Of a DNA stretch of 64,000 bases, positions 1 to 13,020 are shown one piece after another; positions within the stretch are counted from its first letter, which is position 1, and each line of letters opens with the position of its first letter. The DNA comes from Blastomussa wellsi (lineage: Eukaryota > Cnidaria > Anthozoa > Scleractinia > Plerogyridae), in the NCBI GenBank assembly GCA_947652115.1, contig OX393570.1, positions 19,500,090 through 19,564,089 of the forward strand, read 5' to 3'. The translations under genes and the position numbers were made by a program. The notes beneath the pieces were generated by a model, which did not search any database, was not told where the DNA came from, and saw only the letters and a program-made list of their open reading frames with translations.

Positions 1-12
1 AGCCCAGTTGTT

Positions 13-170
13 GAAAGGATGGGTAACGCAATCCAGGGGATGGGTAACACAATCCAAGGGATGGGTAACAGAATCCATGGGATGGGTAACACAATCCAGG
101 GGATACATCACTATCCAGTGGATACATATTACCGGTACATATTATGCTATCCACTGGATAGTGATTTGTC
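13..170. repeat. 21-bp minisatellite and adjoining palindromic segment
   Basis: Four imperfect copies of a 21-bp unit built around ATGGGTAAC and AATCCA run from about 13 to 105. They are followed by inverted blocks (TATCCAGTGGATA, then CTATCCACTGGATAG). The apparent reading frame here simply translates the repeat unit and is not a gene. Confidence 0.75.
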
Positions 171-639
171 TGCTGGAAAGTGTTACCCACCATGTGAATT
201 ACAGGGTCCTGGGTCAGGACAAGAACAAGGGTAACATTGACGTGCCTTGCACAATAGCATACAACACAAATGATCCAGGCTGCACTGAAACCCAGAGAGC
301 TTGGCACAGCAATTCGAAAATACACCCCCCACAACCTGCAATTACTGTAGCTACCATGTAAACACCACACCTTCTCAAGGTTTAAAATTCCATTTTCGTC
401 CATCCTGAAGAACGCCTTGATACCCTTTGATTCTCCTTTGGGTGTGTGCTTGTCCAATGCGGCAGCTACACCCTTGATACTGACTGACGTCAAATTCACT
501 GATCCAAGCATGCTGTGAAAAATAGGTCCGCAATGAGTGCGTGTGTGATGTGCGAAGACTCAACAAGGGGAAAAGGCAGGAAAGCGGAGCAAACTCAAAT
601 GATCAAAAAGAGTTTGGGGGGGGGGGGGTGTTTTTCCTT

Positions 640-1040
640 TGCTCGCTTTTTCTCCCCGCTGACAGCCTATAATTTCTGCAAGGTTTAATTCATTCTTGTC
701 CCCATAGCCCTTTTCGTTTCTCTTAGCCGGAAGGGAAAACCAAGGGCTCTGGGGCATACAATTTTCAAAAAAATTCGAATTTTTTTTATTGGCTGTTGAG
801 AACAAATAAATCTTATATGGAAGTCAAAATGTTTGCCGGCCGCCTTATTACAACACAACATATAGAAACATCAATGCTATATACATGAAGTCCGGAAGTC
901 CTAGAATCTCGGACTGGAAATCGTATGTCTCCAGAGCCCTTCATTTTACGTGCCAAGGCCGCCTGCCGGCTGAGAGAAACGAAAAGAGTTATGGGAACGA
1001 GAATGGGTTTAATTTTCCCGATTGTTGTGGCTATAATTGT
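640..1040. repeat. Diverged inverted repeat
   Basis: The segment near 655-760, read on the minus strand, resembles the plus strand near 920-1035. Both contain GAGAAACGAAAAG followed by a similar TATGGG/ACGAGAATG tract and CCAGAGCCCTT upstream. This looks like an old foldback element. A run of 14 G at 617-630 lies just outside. Confidence 0.5.
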
Positions 1041-1651
1041 AAAATTAAGAGATGTGGAAAAATTTACCATGAAAAAGCATTACATTTAATTTTGTTACAG
1101 TACACTGCTGCAGTATTCACTCACATAACTCAGTGGATATTGACATGATTAATGTTCATGTTCTCTTTCTCCAAAACAAGCCAATGCTGACCTGTGTCTT
1201 ACAACATTGTCCGTTATCAAGAACGAATATATTAACCAGTTTCAAGCTCTGTTTTATAGGCTATGCTGATTTTGATGGTATTAATCCTTGGTAAATTTTT
1301 TCAATTTAAATTCAGTTTCTTTCAAAATGATTTTCTGGCCAACTGCAAAACTTTCCTCTCGCAAACCCTGCAGCTTAAGTTCCCATAGGAATAACTTGTA
1401 CACCAACCATCAAAGGATTTTAATTTTTGCTAAAGTGAAATTTAAAATCTGAAATGGATGTTTCCAGAAACCAGTCAAAATTCAGGTCGAGCGCCATATA
1501 CCAAGTCAATAGCAAGTCCCGAAGTACATCACAAAGAACACAACAATGGGGCCTAGCCCTTAAACAATATTAGCACAATAGATGTCACACAGTAGGACAC
1601 AGTAGTGCATATATTGAATTGGTATAAGGAGCATCAACCCAAAATTCTCAC

Positions 1652-4600
1652 CTTTTCTCCTCTTCATCCAAGAAATCCAGCTCAGTGTAACTGGCATGGA
1701 ACTGAAAGTCATCCGTGTGCCTGTTGAATGTCATGACTTTCTTCTGAGGCAGGACATTCATCCGGTGGTACAACATTCGCTTCACGTGTTTCACACTCTT
1801 GGTTCCATCCTCCGCCTTGTTAACACGATCAAATGACACCTAAAATCAGAAATAAACAAGTTATTATCTAGAATATGAGACAAACAAGCGAAAAACTGTT
1901 ACACATACTGCAACAAGGCAGGAATTGAAACAAAAAGGTGACGGTCCAGAATGAAAACAGTGTTGAACCAGACTGAACAAGTACAGTACATGCCTGAAAA
2001 AATCTTTCTATGCTGTTTTTTTTTTGGCAGAAAATAAGTACCGTAGTGACCCTTTCTCCTAGTTCTTTCAGCGCAGTATGGTCGACCTCTGGTAATAAAC
2101 ATCTTTAATGTCCATGGCCACCAGAGAATGTGCCCAGGAAATCCAAGAATATGGGTATTTTACCAATCACAGTGAAATTAGGAGGTGTAACACGCTCCAA
2201 AATGTTTCATAAAAGCTGGAAACATGGTATCAGAATCAACATCGCATCCATCTGGGTTCCTTATCATCAAGCTTTGCTTCTTCGATCATAACACTTCAAA
2301 AGGGTGTCCCCCATGATGGTGGGCAGTTAGAAAGTACTTTTAGTAGAACTAGTTTAGTAACTGCAGGGAAAGTGCATGGACAAGTGAAGCAATCTTCAAA
2401 CTCAGCTTGTTAAACCAAGACAAGCAATCACACATTTTTTCTGTCAAACAAACCTGTATTGGGTAAACATTAGCATCCTTGACCAAAAACTTCTTCACTT
2501 TGAATCCCTTTCCCAGATTTGCAGCTTGGTAAACAGCACCTAAATTAGTTGGTACAAGGCATAAATAGCAATTAAAAAACAGTTTAATAGGTCCATCTGA
2601 CCTCTCCCAACCTCTTTAACAGCTCTTTTATCATGTCATGTCCAGTTTCTTCGATATGTTTAAGCCTTTGTGGCTTCCAAGTAGTATCAGAGCTAAAAAA
2701 AAGTCCCATGTGGTCATCCAAACCTTTTTCAAGCCCTGAAGTATTTGTCGTTGTAATGTTACAGTGCGACACCCCTTAGTGTGGCCACCCAACAAACTTT
2801 TTTGACAAGTTAGCCAATCAAATCAGTTTGAGTTGCCCCGCCATGACAACAGCCTTTGAACAGCTCAAACGCTCTCTGATTGCCTGATTATAACTTGTAA
2901 AAAAAGTTTGTTGGGTGCCCACACTAAGGTGCATCTCACTGTAAGATGTTTCTTTCCATTTATATCTGAGGAATTACTTTAAATACTATGTGACTAAGCA
3001 TCATTGGCTTGCAACATGTCAAAATAATTATGTCTGGAAGGGTACCAGATAGAATGAAGAGTTCAACAAATCTAGAGTACTTAATTTATTTTCTTACCAA
3101 GGGCTGCAGCTTCATCAGTATTTATGTTCTTTCCAAGTTCTGGCCTGAAATAATTATTGCAACAATTATCATAACTTTGATACATGGTTGTGCGAGTAAA
3201 ATTATCCAAAATGAAACTATCATTGTTGTTCTTACATATTAAATAGTTAATGGCAGACAGTGGTTCACAGAGACAACTGCAGTACATTCATGTCATGCAT
3301 TGTCCCAAACATTTTGAAAATAAGACCAACATTGTCTAAATCAGGTGGGATTATTGCCTTATTTTTGGAATAGCCAATGTATGAGAGGAGAGGGCTTATT
3401 TTAGAATGAAAATTCATTGTTTCAAAAATGTTTGGATTATAGTATGAAAGGATATGCACATGAATGAACATGAAAACATTTACAAGTTTAGGTTTACACT
3501 GCTCTAGAAAACAAGGCTCACAATCGAAAAGTCAACTTTCTTTAACAGTTGTAACTAAATGTACGGCCATAGGCGTATATTCAGAATAGCCTGAAGTATC
3601 AGATGCCTTTTAACTATTAGAACCAGGACATCTGACACTTCAAAACTATATTTTAGGGTGAAAGGAGATTGATTTTTAGGGGGACTTTTTGTAACAATAG
3701 TCTTACAACTTATTTCCTAAACCACCAGTTGCATCTTACTTTTTCACAACTTTTAAAAGCAGTTCTTGAACCTTTGGTACTCGTGTTCCTCCGCCCACAA
3801 GAATGACACTTTCAATTTCATCCTACAAGATGAATATTGTTCACACAATGACAAAAAAACCAGTTCATGATAAGCTGCTTTTTAATTGTCATAAAGGCTG
3901 TTTTCGCTGAAACAAGCTGTTCTTCAATCAACAGCGAGTTAAATATTGTTGTTTCTAACACATCAAAAGACATGAAACCAACATCGAAAATGACTGAATA
4001 GTAATTAAATCGCCATTTTTTCTAAATTTGCTGTAAGTCTCTAAACTTGTATAATTATTTAAAATTAATGGTATTATTATATTATGTTACTGAAAATATG
4101 TTATTTGTAGACCTGACCTTGGTACAGGTAAAATTATAACATTAACACGACATGATTTGCATAGCACCGATTGGAGGGCGAATGAAAACCATTTATCTCC
4201 AGGTTTGGACAACATGGAACTACTTGATTCAGAATTCAACACTTCAAACAAACTTGTAATTTTTTTATATTAGCATGCAGGATTACATCTACATTTCATA
4301 CAATGCTAGAGTTTCAGAGTTAACAACAGGCAAAATTGGCCTTTTCTATTCTACTGTGGGGTACATCTAAGTGACTTCTTTGCTCCTGACCAATAACTTG
4401 CAGATATTAATAAACTACACAACATTTTAATTATGGTTTCTTTTGCATAAATGTCAAAATCCATTGAAGCATCAAAGTAGCCAAACAAATAAAACATTTG
4501 TTCTTGTTTGACTTTTGCAGAGAAAAATATATAGGAATACTTTCACCTCAGCTGAAAATTCAAAGAGTCGATTTTTACAAGGGCTGTCACATCTAAATTT

Positions 4601-7600
4601 CTACTTTTTTCTTACCAATGGAATGGCTGATGATTTCAGAGCCTGTTCCACAGGGCCTGGGACTCTCTTTAATAAATCAGCACACATCTGTTCAAATTCG
4701 TCACGTGTAACCTTGGCACGGAAGTCCTTTTCCTCAAATGCACCCTCAATCTGTGTGCAATTTACAGATGAAAACCTTATTTTGGAAAATTGGTCCTATC
4801 TGTGTATAGACAATTTTTGCTTTCACATTGATCAAGACCAAACAAACTGCATTAGTACAGTCAGTCTGTTTACTTTAAGGTTGTTTATACATCTGTCTAC
4901 CTGTTGTTATTAAAAACTAGCTGTGGTATATTGCATTTCCTGAGTTTTGATTGGTTTAGAAGCAATGGTATATGAGCTCATATACCATTGACCTACAAAT
5001 ATGGTGCATGTCAGCATAAAAGAATGCATTTTTCGCAATCTTTGTACAATATTTTGTGGGCATTTTTAATAAAACAATTATTCCATTCGCGCTTGTTGGG
5101 TATGAGATGGCTATAACCATCTCATATCCAACACGCTCGTGGAGTAATTGTTAATTAGCCAGTCCTTCAATCAGTTGGTCAGTCCAACTGTTAGTTAGTC
5201 AACCATTAGCCACCCAACAAGTCAGTCCTGCTGTAAAACAGTTGGCCACTCACTCAATCACTTATTTAATTGCAAATTATAATTAAGTTTACCTGTGCAA
5301 ATATCTCTGAGTTGGCACTTAACACTTGCTTTACTCGGGCAGCTTCCTTGAGAAATTTTGCCATGGCCCGTGGAGACTGAGTGATGTCACCTTGTGGCTT
5401 GTTCTTCTCCTGAAAGCAGCAGCAACAGCATATATAATTTGTAAAGTTGTACATCACATGTACTGCATACCAAGAAAAACCTGTAGAGGTGCAGTGGCTA
5501 ACGGTTAAGTGTGTTGGATTCTGGATGGATAGGTCCAGGTTTGAGCATTGGCCAAGGTACTGTGTTGTGTTCTTGGACAATACACTTTACTCTCACAGTA
5601 CCTCTCTTTTCCCAGGTACATAAATGGGCATCGACAAAATTAATGCTGGGGGTTTAATTAACCTGTGTTAGACAAGCATCCTATCTAGGAAGGAGAAGAA
5701 ATACCCTTATTCAATTCATACTAAGGACACACATACTCCCGCCTGACAAATTAACTACAAAGTTTAATTGCATTACGACTGTTAATAACAGAATATCATT
5801 AGTATACATTACCTTAAATAGTTTTATAAGATGATCCCTCATAAGAATTTCCATGGCATGACCTCCCAGAGTGCGATCAAACCTATGATTGCAGTATTAT
5901 TAAATATCATGGTTAGCTAACAAATGTTGAGCATAACAAGCTCTTTTGGAGTGATGTAGCAGCTCTCGTAAGGTCTCAAATGAATAGCTCGATACCCTGC
6001 GTGAAAACAATAGAACAAACAACACCAACAATGCCCCTAGCCCTAAAACAATAGCAACTGCTACCAGTAGAATTTCAAGCTTACGAGAGCTGCTACACTA
6101 CCGCTCTTTTGAACTACCAGGGAGGGGGAAGAGGCTTATTAGAGAGGATGGCCTTGGGGTATATTAAAAAGTTTAAAATGCTCTGTTTCCTTGCTCATAG
6201 ATTGTCATGATTTATCATCCATAGAAAGGAAAGGGGGAGCTTATGAAAAGGTTGAGTATAAGGTAGGGGATGGGGGTTACCAGAGAGGGGGCATGGAGCT
6301 TTGACAGACAGACAGACAAGGAGCCTGGATAGGAGCAGACACTGAAGTCAAGGGATTAAGAAGTTAATAACTCCTTCACTCACCCCACCCCCTTAATAAG
6401 GTAGGGGATGGAGGTTACCAGAGAGCGGGGCATGGAGCTTTGACAGACAGACAGACAAGGAGCCTGGATAGGAGCAGACACTGAAGTCAAGGGATTAAGA
6501 AGTTAATATAACTCCTTCACTCACCCCACCCCCTTAACAACCAGTTGAGGAGCTGTTTCTGTGATCCCTCGGTCTTTGGTCTTTACTGTGCTATAACCTG
6601 CACAAAAAAATAATTTAAAACTCTAACGAAACTGTGTGTAATCACTAAAGGATTTAAACAAGAAGTTCCACTATAAAAGGGATAGCTCCTCACACATCTC
6701 ACACCTTCAGGGTGCGAAATGCAAATTTCTATTCTCGCATTCATCGCATGCTGTACAGTCAAGCATCCTGCAAACTAAACACGCTTTAAGATCCCATGAA
6801 ACCAAAGGATACCCTATACACAACATTCTCAGCCAAAATGACATGCACAGGTTGTTTGTCAGCTGTTGATGATTTGATGATTGCCTGACAAATGGGCATG
6901 AGAATGGTCAGGCCACTTTATATTGGAACTACATGTTTAAGGGTTACTCACTAACATATTAATTTTGGCTCATTGCTTAAAGCTACGACTGAATCAGGGC
7001 ACAGGGCAGTGTGAATGTACGACGATTAACAAAGGTGACATGGCTGAGTGGAGTTCAATATCTATTCAGTCTGTTAATCATGTACATGTAGAACAGACTT
7101 GCCCGACAATTAATTTAATATTGCAAAGAAGTGCCATCATCATAATTTGTAATCCAGAAATGTTTATTTCCAATAATAATATTTTTCTTTATAAAACTGA
7201 AACACTGCATAAGCAAATAGATTTTGCGATGTGTTGCCTACAGCATGTCCCAGTTTTGTTGAACACTCGTCAATACTAGCTGTGTTTGCCACAGCTTTTA
7301 GATGTAAGCAGTCTATCAACTTGTAATGATGATGTTGACGAGGATGATGATACGGTGATTCCCAATTATTTTAATACACTTACCAACAATGGTAGCTACA
7401 GTACTTGTTGCTCCCATGTCATAGAACATGATAAACTGTTACAAAATAAACAAAAAGATAACTTATATTTCAATATTACTTTCTATTTTTAGTGAGAAAT
7501 TTAACATAGTCAAGGGAATCCAGGTAATTCTAAATTGCTCTCTTTTACAAGAGAAGGAAGGGTCCCAGGCCAGAAGTCTTCTGCTGACTGAATCTCACGC

Positions 7601-10600
7601 TAAACTATAACAAGCACGGGAAACTTGAGAGCTCCTTGCCTGAATGCCAAGCTTAAATTTAAGAATTTACAAAGCCCTGAAACAACTTACTTTCTCTGTG
7701 TTGTTAAAAGATGCACGTCGGAACAAACCATAATGAAGTGCAACTAAAACAAAAGTAACATGACGCAAGTTGGTATAAAGCACACTGACTTGAACAAATA
7801 CCATCAATCTACCAGTAATTTAGGCGAACGTTATAAAGGGGCACAACATTTATATGTTGCCATGACATCAATGAGTCAAATGTTAAGACAATGATTGACA
7901 AATAAAGTAAAATCAAATAAGTTGTATTGCGGTATGAACTATACCATCATCAGACTACCTAAAATATGCATACAAGGTCTTACACTTCATCATAACAACA
8001 GCAAGATATGCAAACCTGAGATGCAGTTGAAGGGTTTGCAGGGCCTGGTGCATGTGTGATTCAAATTATAGCCTGCTGTTGGGCTGTACTTTCACGTGGT
8101 ACTGTTTATTATGCTGTACAAGGTGGTTCTAACTTTTTAGTCTGTGGATGAAACCCTAGTGTGTTTATTATGCTGTGCAAGCTGGGCACCAGAAGGTGGG
8201 TCCGCGTGTCCTGTAAAGATTGGGAGACACTGTGTACTTACCTGCTGTGTTTTCATTCATCAACTGCAATACATTTAACCCAACCAACTTTGCGGCTCTG
8301 TTAAACAAATGACAACCAACTGACAAATGAAAGCTGCACAACGATGCTGGGTTAGAAAATAAATAAAAACAGCAAGCAGTGTATAAAATCTTTAAAAGGT
8401 ATAAAAACTCTGAAAAGGCAATACTTACCTTATTACAGATCGCCGTTCAGCTTGGTTGAAAAAGGAAGGAACTGTGATGACTACATCTTTCATAGGATGA
8501 TCTGGAAAAGGGAAAATTTATTGACAGTTAATAATAATTTTTAATAATTATCATCATCTTTATTATTTTAAAATAGTACTATTTACAGTAAATAACTCAT
8601 TAATTAAAAATAATGTCCAAAAATTAAAAATAACAATTCACATCAATGAACATCTTAACATAATATTCATAATAAAATGACATGTATAGATGTAAATATA
8701 CAGGGCAACTACTCAAAAGTTAACCATGTCAATTTAAACGTACAAATTAAATGTTCAAAGTTGTTGCTCCTTTGGCAGCAAGTCCTAAAAGACTGTGGTT
8801 GGACATGTATTTGTCAGACATGCAGCAATTTTATCCTGAATTGTAGCAAGTTATTAGCAATCCTCCTTCTGTCAAACAATGCCAAAGGGGAATATTTTTT
8901 CCTTCACTGTATTGCTAGGCAAGTTCTCTCCAGAAAACTAACAAGCTGCCATTTTTCCCAGAATTGGACACAACTACTGTATGCATGAGCAGATCATTAT
9001 TCATAGCAAAAATCACTTTTGAATGCTAATGTGCATGAGCAGACCATTATTCATAGGCAGTTATTTCTAGGTCATGTGGTAGGGTCTGGGCCTTGCTAAA
9101 TTTGGGAGGACAAACTTTTCACTGTAACTAGTATTGTATGTAATAAACGTAGTTGTTGTTGTTAAATGAGGGAAAAATGAATGGAATGATAATGTCATGA
9201 GCTCAAGCACAATGGGCACTGCATGGTCCAAAGTCTTACAAAAAAAAATCAAGGCAGTCCATCCTGCATCTTTCGATAACACGTAAACTCTGCTCAATCA
9301 AAAGTTTGTTACTTGTTGCCAGCAGTCATCATATCATATCTTCATATCATATAATTATGAATATACGAAGATAGTGGAGCTTTTGGGAAACAGAAGTCCA
9401 CTTCATCTCATTCAAATGTTACGTCTGTCAGTTCTGATTGGAAGATTTTGATCTGTTTTGCCTGTTCTGATTTGAGGTTTGTAATCATGAGCATTGTCAT
9501 TATGATTAACAACTTACAGTATCTTTAGAACATTATCATATTTGTACAATGTGGACAACATGAAAGGGATCTTGAAGACTAAATAGCCTGATGAAGAAAT
9601 ATCATGTTTATTAACTGCACATTATGTTCTGACGACTCACCAGTAAATTTTTCAGCAATGATTCTAGAATGATTCAAAATCATGCCTAGAAGTTCCTCTG
9701 GAGTGAAGGTTGTCTCACTATCATGTCTGTAAAGGACAGTACCTGTGAAAAGTAACGAGAAATTTAATCAATAATGAACGATTACCGTGCTGGTAGGAAT
9801 AATCATGGCAGCATGTTGCTATCTGTGGGAAATCCAGCCATGAAAAAGTTTTCACATCTGCTCTTATGAGATAATGACCAAAAAAAATTAAACAGAGGCA
9901 ACCAAAAATGCCAACATGTAATAAACACTAAACATGACATTCACTGAGTGCAGGTAAAATATCACAGTAAAGGCAAGATTCCAGACCTGTCTCTTTATCT
10001 TCCTCAAGATCATACCATGGAAATCTGATGAAGAAAGAATAGGCAAACGCAACAGGCTTGAATATCGACTTGCCCACGAGTCATCTTTTGATAACCAACA
10101 TAAACTCACTGCAGTGGTATACTGAAATCTCAGCAATGATCTTTCTGTAACTGATTTCAGATAACTGTTTATGACTACATAATTATTTTTATTGCAATAG
10201 AATAAAGTAAAGTTCAACCATACCAGAAATTAACAAAATAAAATGGCCACACAATAGGAAAATTGGATAAAGTCTTTATAATGACCTCCATGAGAAAATT
10301 TGCTGTTACAGAAGGGTTACAGCAATAGCAAGAAACACGGTCTGAATTTGCGACTCGCTAGCCAGCAATTTGACTGAAAAATGATGGTTGGTGGCCAGAA
10401 TTTCAAGGCTAGTCACAAGCAAGGAAATTACCTTTTAGCACCTTGTCAATGTTTTGAACTGGTGCTCAAGAAATCAATAATTTCATTTCAAGTTAAACAA
10501 TTTTGCATGTGGTTTCCAACAAGAAACCCTTATCTTAATTCAAAGCTTTTAGTCTTTTCAATAATTTATTGTCTTAATTAACGTCTAAACACTATGTATT

Positions 10601-13020
10601 AATTTGTTTTTGTGTTTTCGCTGTGAATCAAACGTTTTATGGCCACTTTTGGCAACCAAAGTTTTCACCTGGCAACTAAAAGATCTGTCCAGTAACCAAT
10701 TGGCACCTGCATAAAAAAGTTGATTTTGGACCCTAACAAAAGAACGTCCAGTGGCAAGAAGGCACCAACTGTACCTAGCTGGCTATTCACGCATAGAAAA
10801 CAAGGGCTCATAATTATTATTCTCACTGAAAAAAATTCTTACTTATCGCTAACTGATACATTTTCCTTTTTCCTAAGAATTTGGTATTTTATCAAACAAT
10901 ATCCCACTAATTAAAAATGATTTTTATTATTTTGACGACCTGTCTGTTAGACAATGTTTTGATATCCTACAGAGAAACTAGATTTTAATCTAACAAGATT
11001 TAGCATGTCTGATTAATTGTACACACACACACCTTTGTTTGTATTGTTGCACCATTGGGTTGTTAAACTTCTTACCCAGAACATCCTGGACATAAATGTA
11101 AGACTTCTTTGGAAATTTTACAGACTGCAAATCAAGGACAGCAAAATGTTATAAACCAAAGTTTTTAAAAAATCTCAGAATGGTGATTTTGTGCGAGATA
11201 TCCACGAGTTTCCACTACAGGCAGCATATCTGCTGGATGGAGACCGCTCTCATGGCCGACAAATCCTTGCAACCTATCCATGAGCCATACAGAAGGGAGA
11301 AGGGGGAGAGCCATTGGTTTTCTTCATTAAATAATGATTATCGGTACATAATGTAATACATCACAAAAAAATTACTCGTTCCAACAACTACTTGTCCAGC
11401 AAAATTGTAATGAGCCAGAACAGCTTTCTTTCTTTTATTCTCAGAATCAATTATGCACCACATTTAAAAACACCTACCATGGCCAAGGCACCATCGCTAA
11501 ACAATCGTTCATTATCTTTAAGTGATACAGCAACTGGAGTTTTTCTTCTTGATTCCCTGGAAATAATTTACCATGATGAAAATTTCTTACCATAAGGAAA
11601 CAGTGAAGATTGCACGACTTGTATTACACAACGTTCAAATTTTCTGTGTATAATCATGGTTTCAAACGTCAAACTTTTACTTCTGCAGCTAACATGGAAT
11701 ATAACCAAACTGGCCTTTAGTTCAAATCATCTAGTTTGTATGGGCATTCCCCGCTGCTGCATCATACACCAAGAAATATACTTTTTTACCAAAGCACTAA
11801 ACAAAGTTTGTGTACTAACTCCACCAATTCAATGTATCCTGAAGGGTTTTGATTCATTACAAATGGTTGATGGAATGAGAAGTTTTGTGCTCTATAACAG
11901 AACAGTTCTGTTCATGACTGGTCCCTTGAAAAACCAGTTGCTTTCATTCCCCTGAAAAATTGATGTTCGGTGGAAATATTGCCATTCTTACTTAGAACAA
12001 AACAAAAGCTCATGCTGCCCTTTTGAGATCAGTCAGTAAGTGTAAAATTTCAGTCCAAAAATAATCAACTTACTGGTTTAGTGCAATTTCCATTGGTACC
12101 CCAGGCTGAAATCCAAGAACATTAATTAAAAGTTAATACTCTCTGGCAGCGTTATCAGTGATATGTGAGAATGGTCAGGGATTTCAAAATATTTTGAAGT
12201 AGGTGTCACTGACTGGTAGAGTAGACGGCTGTTATAAGTGAGCTTTTTGGTCACAAGCTGATTGTTATGACCAGAGTAGCCAGCGGCATAATAGTCAAGT
12301 AGCCAGTGGAACCCACCGCCTTGTTTTGAAGCCCCTGAATGGTAGATGGTAATTGCAAATTCAATTCAGATTTACCTTAACTATGGCTACTTTCATGAAC
12401 TGACTTCCAAGATCTACAGACATAACAGCTAAACCATCTGTGTGAGAAACAAAGCAGATGAAAATTACTGAACCAGTATGACACAGTCACCTCCATCATA
12501 CAGATCCAACTGTTGCTACCAGAGAATTCAGAACAATATATCATGGACACCTCCAGAAGACTGTTAATTGCACGCATTGCACCAACTGGTCGCCACAGTG
12601 AATGGAAATTGAATTTCAAGTCAAGTCACCAGCAGGCCAGGTGCTCAACTTGTCAAGGTCTTGAACCAGCACTCGAGAAATAAATTTTGTTTAAAATTAA
12701 CAAATTTTACTCTGGTTTCCTAGTCCTCCACAAATCTTAAAACATTTGCCGTCGGGGCCTGAAGAAGAATGTGCTAACAGATGGAATTTCTTCAAGGTTT
12801 GGACATTGTGGGCTTCCAAATGACGTTAATCTTTCTAACTTTGCATTACTTTACTACTGGACTATGCCAAAACAGTAAATTTCAGACCCTGTTAGTGTTT
12901 ATGTTAAGATTGTTTTATTTATTATTTTAGTTCCAGTTTCTCACCTGATGTAAATGCAAACCAAGACAAGAGTAACGCAGCTGTAACAAATAACATTGTT
13001 CCTGGCTTTCTAATTAACAT
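1652..13020 (-). CDS. HYOU1: Hypoxia up-regulated protein 1 / GRP170 (ER HSP110-type chaperone), N-terminal 504 residues
   Basis: ER-lumen HSP70 superfamily member; in animals it acts as nucleotide-exchange factor for BiP and as a holdase. Coding exons in transcript order: 12945-13020, 12376-12437, 12074-12105, 11478-11556, 11033-11124, 9987-10024, 9641-9742, 8429-8501, 8242-8297, 7691-7743, 7384-7435, 6525-6597, 5813-5882, 5293-5409, 4616-4750, 3740-3822, 3098-3144, 2454-2539, 1652-1839. All have GT/AG borders and the phases join without a frame break. Exon 1 encodes a hydrophobic signal peptide ([19 protein letters not shown]). Exon 2 gives the ATPase start [17 protein letters not shown]; later segments include [26 protein letters not shown] and [14 protein letters not shown], all typical of HYOU1 rather than BiP. 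The next exon, encoding the beta-sandwich and C-terminal region, is not found to the left, so the gene leaves the window. Confidence 0.93.
2762..2941. mobile_element. 180-bp Tc1/mariner-type MITE (TA target site) in HYOU1 intron
   Basis: Both ends read CAGTG inward, and inverted arms of about 60 bp share CTTAGTGTGG and CACCCAACAAACTTTTTT. TA dinucleotides at 2760-2761 and 2942-2943 form the target-site duplication. No coding capacity. Confidence 0.8.
4963..4990. repeat. Perfect 28-bp palindrome
   Basis: The sequence centred on GAGCTC is identical to its reverse complement over 28 bp (CAATGGTATATGAG and its complement). It lies in HYOU1 intron DNA and is probably part of a decayed foldback transposon together with the hairpin at 5073-5153. 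Confidence 0.8.
5073..5153. repeat. Near-perfect foldback hairpin in HYOU1 intron
   Basis: AACAATTATTCCA at the left end pairs with GGAGTAATTGTT at the right, and GTTGGGTATGAGATGG pairs with CCATCTCATATCCAAC across a 5-nt centre. This fits a small MITE fragment. Confidence 0.7.
5486..5690 (+). mobile_element. Diverged tRNA-derived SINE fragment
   Basis: Shares the family signature GTGGCTAACGGTTAAGTGTGT, a degenerate B box, TGTGTTGTGTTCTTGGACAA and CTCTCACAGTACCTCTCTT with the well-preserved copies at 47551, 48194 and 61110. Older and truncated. Confidence 0.65.
6259..6537. repeat. 138-bp tandem duplication spanning a HYOU1 splice donor
   Basis: Two near-identical head-to-tail copies start with AGGTAGGGGATGG at 6261 and 6399. 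The right copy ends inside exon 12 of HYOU1, so the exon/intron border (minus strand GGGGTGGG|GTGAGTG) is duplicated in the downstream intron. Confidence 0.85.
12176..12337. mobile_element. MITE with CAGGG...CCCCTG ends and 6-bp target duplication
   Basis: Terminal inverted repeats end in CAGGG(A)TTTCAAAA. AATGGT is directly repeated at 12170-12175 and 12338-12343. A second copy of the same family, with its own 6-bp duplication, lies at 58073-58242. Confidence 0.85.

Noticed and set aside
13..234. Repetitive open frame (MGNTIQG units)
   Set aside because: Direct translation of a 21-bp minisatellite, open in more than one frame.
4515..4913. 132-residue plus-strand open frame
   Set aside because: Antisense to HYOU1 exon 15 and its flanking introns; the spliced minus-strand reading explains the conservation.
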